Assembly (NCBI GenBank): GCA_963169765.1
Contig: CAUJEN010000114.1
Span: forward strand, 1 to 64,000
Length of the DNA: 64,000 nt
Direction of reading: 5' to 3'
From: QWHO01 sp021404945
GTDB taxonomy: Bacteria; Vulcanimicrobiota; Xenobia; Xenobiales; QWHO01
Shown here: positions 51,405-64,000 of the stretch, piece by piece
Position numbering within the stretch: position 1 is the stretch's first letter
Layout: each line of letters starts with the position of its first letter
Notes under the pieces: generated by a model
What the model was told of the DNA's origin: nothing
Databases searched by the model: none
The model's input: only the letters and a program-made list of their open reading frames with translations
Program-made: the position numbers and the translations under genes

Positions 51405-51863
51405 ATGACCCGTCACATTTCCGTTGAGACGCGTTCCAGCGAAGAATCCATCGAGTCTCCCGCCTTCCGACACAGCCGTTCCCTGATCAGCCTGCTGCTC
51501 CTGGTGGCTCTGGCAGCGGTGGGCTACAACTTCTACTTTCTGTGTGCCCGCAAGCAGGCGGCCCACGAGTCCAAGCTGGCCGAGATCGACCGATTGGAGT
51601 CCGATTTGGCTGTGCTCGAGCAGCAGAACAAGATTCTGACCGAGCGGGTGGCCTATCTGCGTACCGACGCCGGGGTGGAAGAGGTGGCTCGCGAGAAGCT
51701 TGGCTTGGTGCGCAAGGACGAGGTGGCTTTCGTGGTTGTGCCGGCGCTCAGCACCGAATCACCTGACGCCCCGGTCTACGTCCCCCGCCCTCCGGCGCGC
51801 AAACCCACCGTGATGCAGAGGGCCCTGCACGCCATCTTCGAACCGGGATTTCCTCGACAGTAG
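51405..51863 (+). CDS. FtsB/DivIC-like septum formation initiator
   Basis: 152 residues from ATG 51405. One membrane helix (LISLLLLVALAAVGYNFYFL) then a coiled coil (AEIDRLESDLAVLEQQNKIL) and the EEVAREKLGLVRKDEVAF motif of FtsB/DivIC. It links FtsL and FtsQ at the division site. The following gene is an S1-domain protein, as in divIC-yabR of Bacillus. The Pro-rich C-terminus of about 40 residues is an extra tail. Confidence 0.85.
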   Translation: MTRHISVETRSSEESIESPAFRHSRSLISLLLLVALAAVGYNFYFLCARKQAAHESKLAEIDRLESDLAVLEQQNKILTERVAYLRTDAGVEEVAREKLGLVRKDEVAFVVVPALSTESPDAPVYVPRPPARKPTVMQRALHAIFEPGFPRQ

Positions 51864-51878
51864 CGCCGTTCTCGGCGG

Positions 51879-51908
51879 TTGACGGTTGACTTGATTGGGC
51901 GCTATACT
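51879..51908 (+). promoter_or_regulatory. Predicted promoter of the S1-domain gene
   Basis: TTGACG (51879-51884), 18-bp spacer, TATACT (51903-51908), 40 bases before the ATG. No start-site hairpin here, unlike the three promoters described at 40390, 43324 and 57521. Confidence 0.65.
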
Positions 51909-51948
51909 GAAAGCCTGAGACACCTTCGTTCGGAGGACGTTTTTATCG

Positions 51949-52368
51949 ATGGCCCTTGAGGTCGGTTCCATCGTCGAGGGTACGGTTACCGGCATCACCA
52001 ACTTCGGGGCCTTCGTCGAGTTGCCGGACGGGCACACGGGGCTGGTACACATCTCTGAAGTGGCCGACGTATTTGTGACCGACGTCCGTCAGCACGTTCA
52101 AGAGCGCTCTGTTATTCGAGTGAAGGTGTTGAAGCTCAATGACAAGGGTAAGTACGACCTCTCCATCAAGCAGGTTGCGCGTCTCGAGCCGACTGCTCCT
52201 CCTCCAGCGTTTCGTGGACCTCGTGGGAAACGACCCCGCCAGGGTGACCACTCGGGCAACCCCCACTTTGAGGAGATGCTGCAACGTTGGAAGAAGGACT
52301 CCGATGAACGGCAGTTAGACGTCAAACGTCACAACGAAGGGAAACGCGGCCGGGGCCGCAGCCGCTGA
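51949..52368 (+). CDS. S1 RNA-binding domain protein (YabR-like)
   Basis: 139 residues. One S1 domain (VGSIVEGTVTGITNFGAFVE; LVHISEVADVFVTDVRQHV; VKVLKLNDKGKYDLSIKQ) and a basic, disordered tail (RGPRGKRPRQGDHSGNPHF; GKRGRGRSR). Such proteins bind mRNA or ribosomes; the YabR/YugI type is stress-related. It follows an FtsB-like gene and precedes tRNA-Leu by seven bases, perhaps sharing its transcript. Confidence 0.85.
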   Translation: MALEVGSIVEGTVTGITNFGAFVELPDGHTGLVHISEVADVFVTDVRQHVQERSVIRVKVLKLNDKGKYDLSIKQVARLEPTAPPPAFRGPRGKRPRQGDHSGNPHFEEMLQRWKKDSDERQLDVKRHNEGKRGRGRSR

Positions 52369-52374
52369 CAAAAC

Positions 52375-52455
52375 GCGGGAGTGGCGAAATGGCAGACGCA
52401 CGGGACTTAAAATCCCGGGCCGCAAGGCGTGCGGGTTCGAGTCCCGCCTCCCGCA
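52375..52455 (+). tRNA. tRNA-Leu (anticodon TAA)
   Basis: Acceptor pair GCGGGAG/CTCCCGC, anticodon stem CGGGA/TCCCG with loop CTTAAAA, a long variable arm and T arm with TTCGAGT. Unlike the other three tRNAs here, CCA is not encoded. Confidence 0.96.
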
Positions 52456-52519
52456 AAACCCACCACATCTCCGTCCGGGCACCTCCAGATACGTGTTTCG
52501 GGCAGGTTTCTGCGAACCT

Positions 52520-52876
52520 CTAGCTTCCGTCTTCCTGGTCCATGATGGTAAGCTCGGCCTCGAAGCGCTCACGTTTGGCCAGTCGCTCGGCCTGCACGTG
52601 CTCGGACTCCACGTGGCTGATGTGAAAACCAGGGGGGAGGGCGTCGAAGAGTGCCCGGACATACTCCAGAGACTCAGCCGGGGCCACCTCCTTCACGCGG
52701 GTCAAAAGCTCGCCCCGCCCATCGGTCTCGTAGTGGACGAAGCCCAGCGAGCGCAGGTCGGCTTCGGTGAGGCCCCCGGGAAACTCGCCCTCCAGTCGCA
52801 CCTGGCCGGCCTCGACCAGCACCCGGGCCACTTCCTGGTTGTTCGAGTCGCTGATGGATACGACCATGGACTTCAC
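52520..52876 (-). CDS. Small protein coupled to the isomerase homologue
   Basis: 118 residues from a GTG overlapping the previous stop (GTGA). It has a compact alpha/beta look (EVARVLVEAGQVRLEGEFPG; GRGELLTRVKEVAPAESLEY) and a charged helix at the end (HVQAERLAKRERFEAEL). No family recognised. Being the last gene of a coupled pair with the sugar-phosphate isomerase homologue is its main context. Confidence 0.6.
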   Translation of the reverse strand: MKSMVVSISDSNNQEVARVLVEAGQVRLEGEFPGGLTEADLRSLGFVHYETDGRGELLTRVKEVAPAESLEYVRALFDALPPGFHISHVESEHVQAERLAKRERFEAELTIMDQEDGS

Positions 52877-54105
52877 CGGGCGGCTCCCAGGCGGAGGGGG
52901 TGCTCGTCAAAGGCAATGGCTTCTCGAGCCAGCTCGACCAGAGCATTGCTGCGCTGGAAGAAAGCGCACAGCGCACCCAGGTGGAAGGCATCCAAACGGG
53001 GCAGGCCGATGGTTAAGAATCCTTCACTGGCCTGGCTTGCGATCGCCTGAGCGCGCAATCGGGGGAAGAGCTCGGCCAGTCTCTGGCCCGCCAGAGCAGC
53101 GACGGCGGGCCAGCCAGGAACCTCGGGCACGGTGCTCTCACTTTTGATAACCTCGAGGGTGAGCAGGGTGTTCAGGGTCTTGTCTCGATTGTGGCCTTGC
53201 CAGGGCTCGATCATCCAGCGGTCGGAGTTGAGCCCGGCGCGAGTGGGGAGCAGAGAGCCGCCGGCCAGCAGGTAGCGCCACAGATCGGCCAGGTGCTCCC
53301 AGCGCGGGCCTTCGGTCCACAGCAGCTCCACCGTGCGCCCCGCCTCGATGGCTGCCAGGCGAGCCGTCGCGTAGGCCAGGGCGGGGTTCTCCTCGAGCGA
53401 CTTGGATTCCATTCCACGAATCTGCGAGCGAGCTCCCTCCGCCACCTGGAGCACGTCGAAGCCGCAGGCCGCCAGGGGCATCAGGCCTGCGGCGGTGTAC
53501 ATGGCCGAGCGTCCGCTCAGTCCGGGCGACACCGGCAAGAGACGGTAGCCCTCGTGCCCGGCCAACTGGATCAGATCGCTGCAATCGCCGTCGGCGGCCA
53601 CCACGATGCGGCGCTGGGCTTCGGCCGGACCGTGCCGCTGGCGCACCAGCTCGCGCACCAGGGCAGTGGCGACAGCCGTCTCGGCCGACAGCGGGCCCTG
53701 CCCGGCCACCACCAGGCTGAGGCGACGACCGGTCATCATGATGAGATCGCTCAGCGCGTTGGGGTCGAGATTGTCTCCCGCAAAGAGCACCTCGAATCCG
53801 TCGTCCTGGGGCGAGCGCAGGGTTTCCAGCAGTCCGCGGGCAGCCAGCGAGGTTCCCCCGGTGGCCACGAAGATAAGCGTGTCGCTGTTGGCCCTCAGCT
53901 CGCTGGAAACGCTCTTGATCTGCTCGATCTCGGCGTCGCGCAGCGAGAAGGGGGCGTTGAGGCGCAGGGCCAGGGGACGGCTCGACTTGAGAATCTCGTC
54001 GAGCTTCTCCGGCACCCCGGCCAGGGCGGAGGTTGACGCGAGCCAGCCGTCAGGCAGATGCTCGGTGGAGAGGGTAATGAGCGAGCGTCGCTTGGGTGTG
54101 GCCAT
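52873..54105 (-). CDS. Divergent glucose-6-phosphate isomerase homologue
   Basis: 410 residues, close to the 430-450 of Pgi. Fold marks: FVATGGTSLAARGLLE for the phosphate-binding GIGGS-type loop, GDNLDPNALSDLI, and SGRSAMYTAAGLMPLAACGF for the VGGRYSVWSAVGL block, plus NRDKTLNTLLTLEV. The C-terminal signature DQxGVExGK, which carries the catalytic Lys, appears here as FDEHPLRLGA with Ala at the Lys position, and the usual Glu and His sites are not clear. So it may be a pseudoenzyme or act on a different sugar phosphate. Confidence 0.75.
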   Translation of the reverse strand: MATPKRRSLITLSTEHLPDGWLASTSALAGVPEKLDEILKSSRPLALRLNAPFSLRDAEIEQIKSVSSELRANSDTLIFVATGGTSLAARGLLETLRSPQDDGFEVLFAGDNLDPNALSDLIMMTGRRLSLVVAGQGPLSAETAVATALVRELVRQRHGPAEAQRRIVVAADGDCSDLIQLAGHEGYRLLPVSPGLSGRSAMYTAAGLMPLAACGFDVLQVAEGARSQIRGMESKSLEENPALAYATARLAAIEAGRTVELLWTEGPRWEHLADLWRYLLAGGSLLPTRAGLNSDRWMIEPWQGHNRDKTLNTLLTLEVIKSESTVPEVPGWPAVAALAGQRLAELFPRLRAQAIASQASEGFLTIGLPRLDAFHLGALCAFFQRSNALVELAREAIAFDEHPLRLGAAR

Positions 54106-54167
54106 GCCTTGAAGTCAGTTCCACCTGTCCCGGCCCGCGCCCTGCGGTCGCCAAGGAAATTCCGAAG

Positions 54168-56378
54168 TCAGAAGCCTCGGCCGGGAATGCCCATCACGGG
54201 TGGCGCCGCCTCACTCGGGTCGGCCTGGAGCCTGGTCTTGCGGGGGCGGGCGGAAAGGATATTGGCGCTCTGGGCCTTGCGCTCGAAGATCTCGTTGACC
54301 TTGCCGCTATCGATGAGTTGCAGGAAGATACTCACTGCGTCGGGATCAAACTGAACGCCTGCATTCTTGCGCAGCTCTTCGATCGCTTGCTCGATAGGCA
54401 TGCCTTTGCGGTAGGGACGGTCGCTGGTCATGGCGTCAAATGAGTCGGCCACGCAGAGAATGCGACCCTGCAGCGGAATCTGCTCGCCCTTGAGGCGATG
54501 AGGATAGCCGCCGCCGGTCCACTGCTCGTGGTGGTGCAAGATGCCCGGAAAGACCTTGTGGAAGGCCCTGACCGGCTGCATGATCTCCACCCCGTACTCG
54601 GGATGGCGCTTCATTTCGGCAAACTCCTCATCGGTCAGTCGACCGGGCTTGTTCAGAATATGGTCGCGGATACGGATCTTGCCGATGTCGTGCAGCAGCC
54701 CGGCGTAACGGATGTTCTCGACGTCGTCGGGAGACAGGCCCATGCCCTCGGCGATCAGCACCGAGTATTCGGTGACCCGCTCGGAGTGACCGCGCGTGTA
54801 GGGGTCGCGGGCATCGATGGAGTTGGCCAGGGCCTTGATGGAATTGACGAAGAGATTCTGCAGCTCATCGTGCAACTCGGCGTTCGAGATGGAGACAGCC
54901 GCTACCGCCGCCAGGCGGCTGGCCAGGGCCAGGTCTTCCGTGTTGAAGTCGCTGCCGTCCTTCTTGCCGCGCACATTGAGCACGCCCACCACTTTGTCCT
55001 GGGTGATCAGGGGCACGCACAGGGCCGAGGCCAGGTCGGCTGAGGCGGTAAGATCGTCGTGGTCGTGGCGACCGTGGGGGAGGAGGGCGGGCTTGCGCTC
55101 GAGGGCCACCCGGCCGGCAATGCGCTCGCCCAGCTTGACGCGGGTGCGCTTGATCACGTCGTCGGGCAATCCATGGGCGATGCGGATGGACAACTCCTGG
55201 GTCTGATCGTCGAGCAGCATGACCGAGGCAGCCTTGGCCTCAAGAAGCTCGGTGGCGTGGAAGAGCACCTGGGGCAGGATCTTCTCGAGCTCGAGGCTGG
55301 AGTTCAGGGCGTTACCGACCTCGTGCAGAGCCTTGAGCTCGTTCACCTGCCGTTTGACCTGCTCATAAAGTTGAGCATTGTCGATGGCCGAGGCGGCGTG
55401 GCTGGCAAGAATCGTGAGCACCTTCAGGTCCTGCTCGGAGAAGTCTCCGCCCCCCCGGCGTCCGCTCAAATTGAGTACCCCGATGCAGCGGTCCTTGACG
55501 ATCAGAGGCACGCACATGGCCGATTCGATCTCGTTGGAGGGTCGCTCGAACCGGGTGTCATCGTCGCGGATGCCCTTCTTGAGCAGGCGGGGGCGACCTT
55601 CCTGGGCCACCCAGCCGCTGATACCCTCGCCCAGGTTGACCCGAGTGGTGGTCACGATCTGCTCGTCAAGCCCCTGAGCCACCAGCATCTTCAGCTCGGA
55701 GCGCACCTCATCGAGCAGCATCAGACTGCCGTTCTCGGCTTCAAGCAAAGAGATCGCATGGTCTAGCACCTTGCGCAGCACCTCTTCGAGTTGGAGGGTC
55801 GAGCTGATGGCGGTGCCCACCTCGTAGAGAGCTGCCAGGGTGGAGAGGCTGCGGCTCTGCCGCTGCTGGTCCTGGAAAATCTGGGCCGTCAGCTCGGCCA
55901 GCGAGATAATCATATCCCGCCCGCGGGCCACGTCCAGGGGCACCGGAGCGGGGTGCTTGAGCAGCGCCTCCTTGAACTCGGGCTCGCTCATCTGCAGCAG
56001 CGTGCAGAGCTCTTCGCGCTGCCTGGCCGAAGGAGGCACCTCCCAGACAGGCCCGCCCATCACATAGGCCAGAACGCGGCCCTCGAACACCACCGGCTGG
56101 ATCAGGAACTGCAGCCTTCCGGGCCCTTCCGCGACGCGGAAGACTCCGTTGCTGCTGACGATCATCTGCTTGAAGATGTGCCGTGCTTCCAGCAGACGGG
56201 GGTGGATGAGATCGCCGGGGTGGCTGTAGTGGGCGACCAGCGCCGCCGTCGGGGAACAGACGGTCAGCGACAGCCCGGTGGCCAGGCTGAGCGTCTGTTG
56301 AAACTTTTCCAGGGGTTTTAGGTTGAGGTTCAGGTCCAAGCTATCAATCCCCTGGGTCGCCTCAGCGCCCACTGTCAT
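54168..56378 (-). CDS. GAF-GAF-HD-GYP phosphodiesterase with PocR-like N-terminus
   Basis: 736 residues from ATG 56378 (AAGGGACGG upstream). Residues 20-110 resemble a PocR ligand-binding domain without its cysteines. Two GAF domains follow (about 170-345 and 355-510), each with sensor-type segments (VSEGISGWVAQEG-like; IGVLNLSGRRGGGDFSEQDL; VVGVLNVRGKKDGSDFN). The HD-GYP domain starts near 520: HSERVTEY, LLHDIGKIRI, HHHEQWTGGGYPHRLKG. It should degrade cyclic di-GMP or similar dinucleotides under the control of the GAF input. Confidence 0.92.
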   Translation of the reverse strand: MTVGAEATQGIDSLDLNLNLKPLEKFQQTLSLATGLSLTVCSPTAALVAHYSHPGDLIHPRLLEARHIFKQMIVSSNGVFRVAEGPGRLQFLIQPVVFEGRVLAYVMGGPVWEVPPSARQREELCTLLQMSEPEFKEALLKHPAPVPLDVARGRDMIISLAELTAQIFQDQQRQSRSLSTLAALYEVGTAISSTLQLEEVLRKVLDHAISLLEAENGSLMLLDEVRSELKMLVAQGLDEQIVTTTRVNLGEGISGWVAQEGRPRLLKKGIRDDDTRFERPSNEIESAMCVPLIVKDRCIGVLNLSGRRGGGDFSEQDLKVLTILASHAASAIDNAQLYEQVKRQVNELKALHEVGNALNSSLELEKILPQVLFHATELLEAKAASVMLLDDQTQELSIRIAHGLPDDVIKRTRVKLGERIAGRVALERKPALLPHGRHDHDDLTASADLASALCVPLITQDKVVGVLNVRGKKDGSDFNTEDLALASRLAAVAAVSISNAELHDELQNLFVNSIKALANSIDARDPYTRGHSERVTEYSVLIAEGMGLSPDDVENIRYAGLLHDIGKIRIRDHILNKPGRLTDEEFAEMKRHPEYGVEIMQPVRAFHKVFPGILHHHEQWTGGGYPHRLKGEQIPLQGRILCVADSFDAMTSDRPYRKGMPIEQAIEELRKNAGVQFDPDAVSIFLQLIDSGKVNEIFERKAQSANILSARPRKTRLQADPSEAAPPVMGIPGRGF

Positions 56379-56579
56379 TCGTCCGTCCCTTCCGGGCGCG
56401 GATCGACACAACCGCCATGATCCGCACTCAGTCTAGCACGCCCCCCTCATGACGAGCAATAAGACAAATGTGTCCCGGAGTGGTGAACCGGGGGGAGAGC
56501 CTTGGCCTTGATCTCCCAGTATTGTGATTCCTGGGGCGCGGAAGGGTTCCTGCAAAGCCTTGGCCAAAGGTGTTCCCCG

Positions 56580-57299
56580 ATGGGCTTCAATACCTCCGGC
56601 GACATCGTTTTAGCGCTGCTGCGAAAGGTTCCGCTGTTTGCCGGCCTGGAAGAGGACGACCTGCGACATCTGGTGCGAATCTGTCACCGGAAACGCCATG
56701 CTCGCGGCACGGTGATCTTCCAGCAGGGCGATCCGGGCGACGAATTCTTGATCTTGATCGAGGGCAGCGTCAAGGTCGAGCTGATGAATTCGGAGGGCAA
56801 GGAGCTCACCCTGACGATCCTGCAGCCCTTCCAGTTTCTGGGCGAGCTGGCCTTGCTCGACGACGTGCCCCGCTCGGCCACCGTGGTGGCGCTCGAGAAT
56901 ACCACTTTCCTGGTGATCAGCAAGGTGGACTTCTATCGCATGCTGGAAACCTACCCTGGCATCAGCGTGCCGATCTTGAAGCACTTGACCCGACGTTTGC
57001 GCATTCTGACCGACGACATCGCCAGCCTGGCCTTCATGGATGCCTACACGCGGGTCGCTCGCAAGCTGCTTTCATTGGCCGAGGATATGGGCCAGAAGAC
57101 CACCGAGGGCCACCTGGTCATCGAGCAGCCGCTCACTCATCAAGAGTTCGCCAACCTGGTTGGAACCACGCGCGAGACAGCCACGAAGATTCTCAACGAG
57201 ATGAAAGAACACGCTCTCATCTCGATCGCGCGCCACAAGATCTCTATCCTCGACCCGCGCGAGCTGGCCGTGCGAGCCAACTTTCCCTCCTTCAGTTAA
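56580..57299 (+). CDS. CRP/FNR-family transcription regulator
   Basis: 239 residues from ATG 56580 (AAAGGTG upstream). An N-terminal cyclic-nucleotide-binding fold (VPLFAGLEEDDLRHLVRICH; GTVIFQQGDPGDEFLILIEG; LGELALLDDVPRSATVVA) and a C-terminal winged helix (THQEFANLVGTTRETATKIL, the recognition helix). The FNR-type cysteines for an iron-sulfur cluster are not at the expected place. It may bind cAMP or another ligand. It is divergent from the HD-GYP gene. Confidence 0.92.
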   Translation: MGFNTSGDIVLALLRKVPLFAGLEEDDLRHLVRICHRKRHARGTVIFQQGDPGDEFLILIEGSVKVELMNSEGKELTLTILQPFQFLGELALLDDVPRSATVVALENTTFLVISKVDFYRMLETYPGISVPILKHLTRRLRILTDDIASLAFMDAYTRVARKLLSLAEDMGQKTTEGHLVIEQPLTHQEFANLVGTTRETATKILNEMKEHALISIARHKISILDPRELAVRANFPSFS

Positions 57300-57387
57300 C
57301 GGATTGCTCACGGGGGTTCTTCAACCCGGGCCGATGATGGCGGTCGGGGTTCAATCCCTGGCCCGGCTCGAAGTCTGATTGGCGCCG

Positions 57388-57412
57388 AAAAAAAACTCCG
57401 CAAAGCGGGTCG
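57388..57412 (-). terminator. Minus-strand terminator-like element upstream of rpoB
   Basis: On the minus strand CCGC - TTT - GCGG, then AGTTTTTTTT. It lies downstream of no minus-strand gene I can name, so it may end an unseen antisense RNA or be chance. Confidence 0.4.
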
Positions 57413-57425
57413 GCCGAGCGGCTCC

Positions 57426-57454
57426 TTGACTTCGGGCCCGGTATTTGGTAGTAT
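57426..57454 (+). promoter_or_regulatory. Upstream promoter (P1) of rpoB
   Basis: TTGACT (57426-57431), 17-bp spacer, TAGTAT (57449-57454). First of two tandem promoters. Confidence 0.65.
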
Positions 57455-57481
57455 CGTACCACAACTGAAACCGACACAAGG

Positions 57482-57520
57482 TACCCTGGCTCAGGTTCAC
57501 AGAAACCATGGGCTAGGGTA
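57482..57520 (+). other. Long imperfect hairpin between the two rpoB promoters
   Basis: The arms TACCCTGGCTCAGGTT and AAACCATGGGCTAGGGTA pair along almost their whole length and end at the base before the P2 -35 box. It may be a leader-RNA hairpin from P1 or an operator next to P2. Confidence 0.55.
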
Positions 57521-57549
57521 TTGACGTGTTCTGGGGCATTTGATAGAAT
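57521..57549 (+). promoter_or_regulatory. Downstream promoter (P2) of rpoB
   Basis: TTGACG (57521-57526), 17-bp spacer, TAGAAT (57544-57549). The expected start lies at about 57554-57557, where the long inverted repeat begins. Confidence 0.75.
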
Positions 57550-57553
57550 GCCT

Positions 57554-57661
57554 CTTACGCCTGGAAAAGCGCACCTGAATTGACGCGAAGGGGTCTCAGG
57601 GTGGCGGATCCTCTCCAAGTGAGGAATCGCCCGGCAGTTTGGGAGCGAAAGCAGGCGTAAG
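57554..57661 (+). ncRNA. Structured leader or small RNA upstream of rpoB
   Basis: CTTACGCCTG (57554-57563) and CAGGCGTAAG (57652-57661) pair perfectly over 10 bp, closing a 108-base unit. Inside is an 11-bp, one-mismatch hairpin (57603-57631, loop TCCAAGT). No match to the motifs I know of tRNA, SRP RNA, 6S RNA or common riboswitches. It lies 131 bases before the rpoB ATG. 57662-57792 contains a weak T-rich stem region and the GGAGG ribosome-binding site. Confidence 0.6.
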
Positions 57662-57792
57662 TGGACCCTGAAAGTTTTGACCAGGAATCGTCGCGACAGT
57701 CATTAGGTTGGTTTGAGAAGCGAGGCGGGCCCCAATGCTGACGCCTGGCTTTTTGTTATTTTTGCCAGAATAAAACGGAGGAAGCCCACTCC

Positions 57793-61776
<3,984 letters not shown>

Positions 61777-61842
61777 CCCCTGGCAGCGCGCTGCCCGCTC
61801 AGGCCATAGCTGCTAGATGATTTAGAAGGAGCCCATCGGAAC

Positions 61843-64000
<2,158 letters not shown>

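Noticed and set aside
57554..57661. Structured element considered as SRP RNA, T-box or a known riboswitch
   Set aside because: The GGAA apical region of SRP RNA, the T-box consensus and the riboswitch motifs I know were not found, so it was left unassigned.

Overview
The window is high-GC, densely packed, coding-rich DNA from a bacterial chromosome. Bacterial features include rpmG-secE-nusG-rplK-rplA, rpoB-rpoC, accD-accA, a FtsB/DivIC-like gene next to an S1-domain gene, and four tRNAs. Secreted FecR-type proteins, SppA, an alpha-2-macroglobulin and a MacB/FtsX-type ABC exporter fit a diderm envelope. Many starts are GTG or TTG, coupled through 4-bp overlaps. The lineage cannot be fixed from sequence alone. 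The mix of conserved housekeeping genes with many unrecognised exported proteins suggests an uncultured phylum (for example Vulcanimicrobiota/Xenobia or Armatimonadota); this is a weak inference.

Layout. 0-8 kb, minus strand: start of a membrane protein, two FecR-domain exported proteins, a LexA homologue without its self-cleavage residues, a STAS protein, a YtxH-like protein, an ABC permease/ATPase pair, SppA and proline dehydrogenase. 8.1-17.8 kb, plus strand: a coupled three-gene hydrolase/acyl-CoA ligase operon, a membrane protein, a PQQ-type propeller protein, and a coupled sirtuin, FprA-type reductase and LDH/MDH-fold dehydrogenase run. 18-23.9 kb: small unknown proteins around a graspetide (microviridin-type) cluster, where one 471-residue precursor carries about 17 tandem cores and is followed by MvdC-like and MvdD-like ATP-grasp ligases. 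24-36 kb: accessory DNA with a triple-repeat protein, a 1,988-residue alpha-2-macroglobulin, a HExxH protein and four frameshifted gene remnants. 36-40 kb: an exported protein, a CinA-type protein, gamma-glutamyltransferase and an orphan PaaA/BoxB-like diiron protein.

40.4-43.5 kb is an expression-machinery block: tRNA-Gly, tRNA-Thr, rpmG, secE, nusG, rplK, rplA and tRNA-Ala. The usual rplJ-rplL are absent from the window. 43.7-52.5 kb holds a radical SAM/SPASM protein with a small zinc-ribbon partner, an NrnA-like DHH phosphoesterase, MtaB, the coupled accD-accA-pyk run, the FtsB-like gene, the S1 protein and tRNA-Leu. 52.5-57.3 kb has a divergent glucose-6-phosphate isomerase homologue, a GAF-GAF-HD-GYP protein and a CRP/FNR regulator. 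rpoB and the first part of rpoC close the window, behind tandem promoters and a structured leader.

The most notable items are the 17-core microviridin-type precursor with its two ligases, the LexA homologue lacking both catalytic residues, and three promoters whose transcripts would start with a perfect hairpin (tRNA-Gly/Thr, tRNA-Ala and rpoB).
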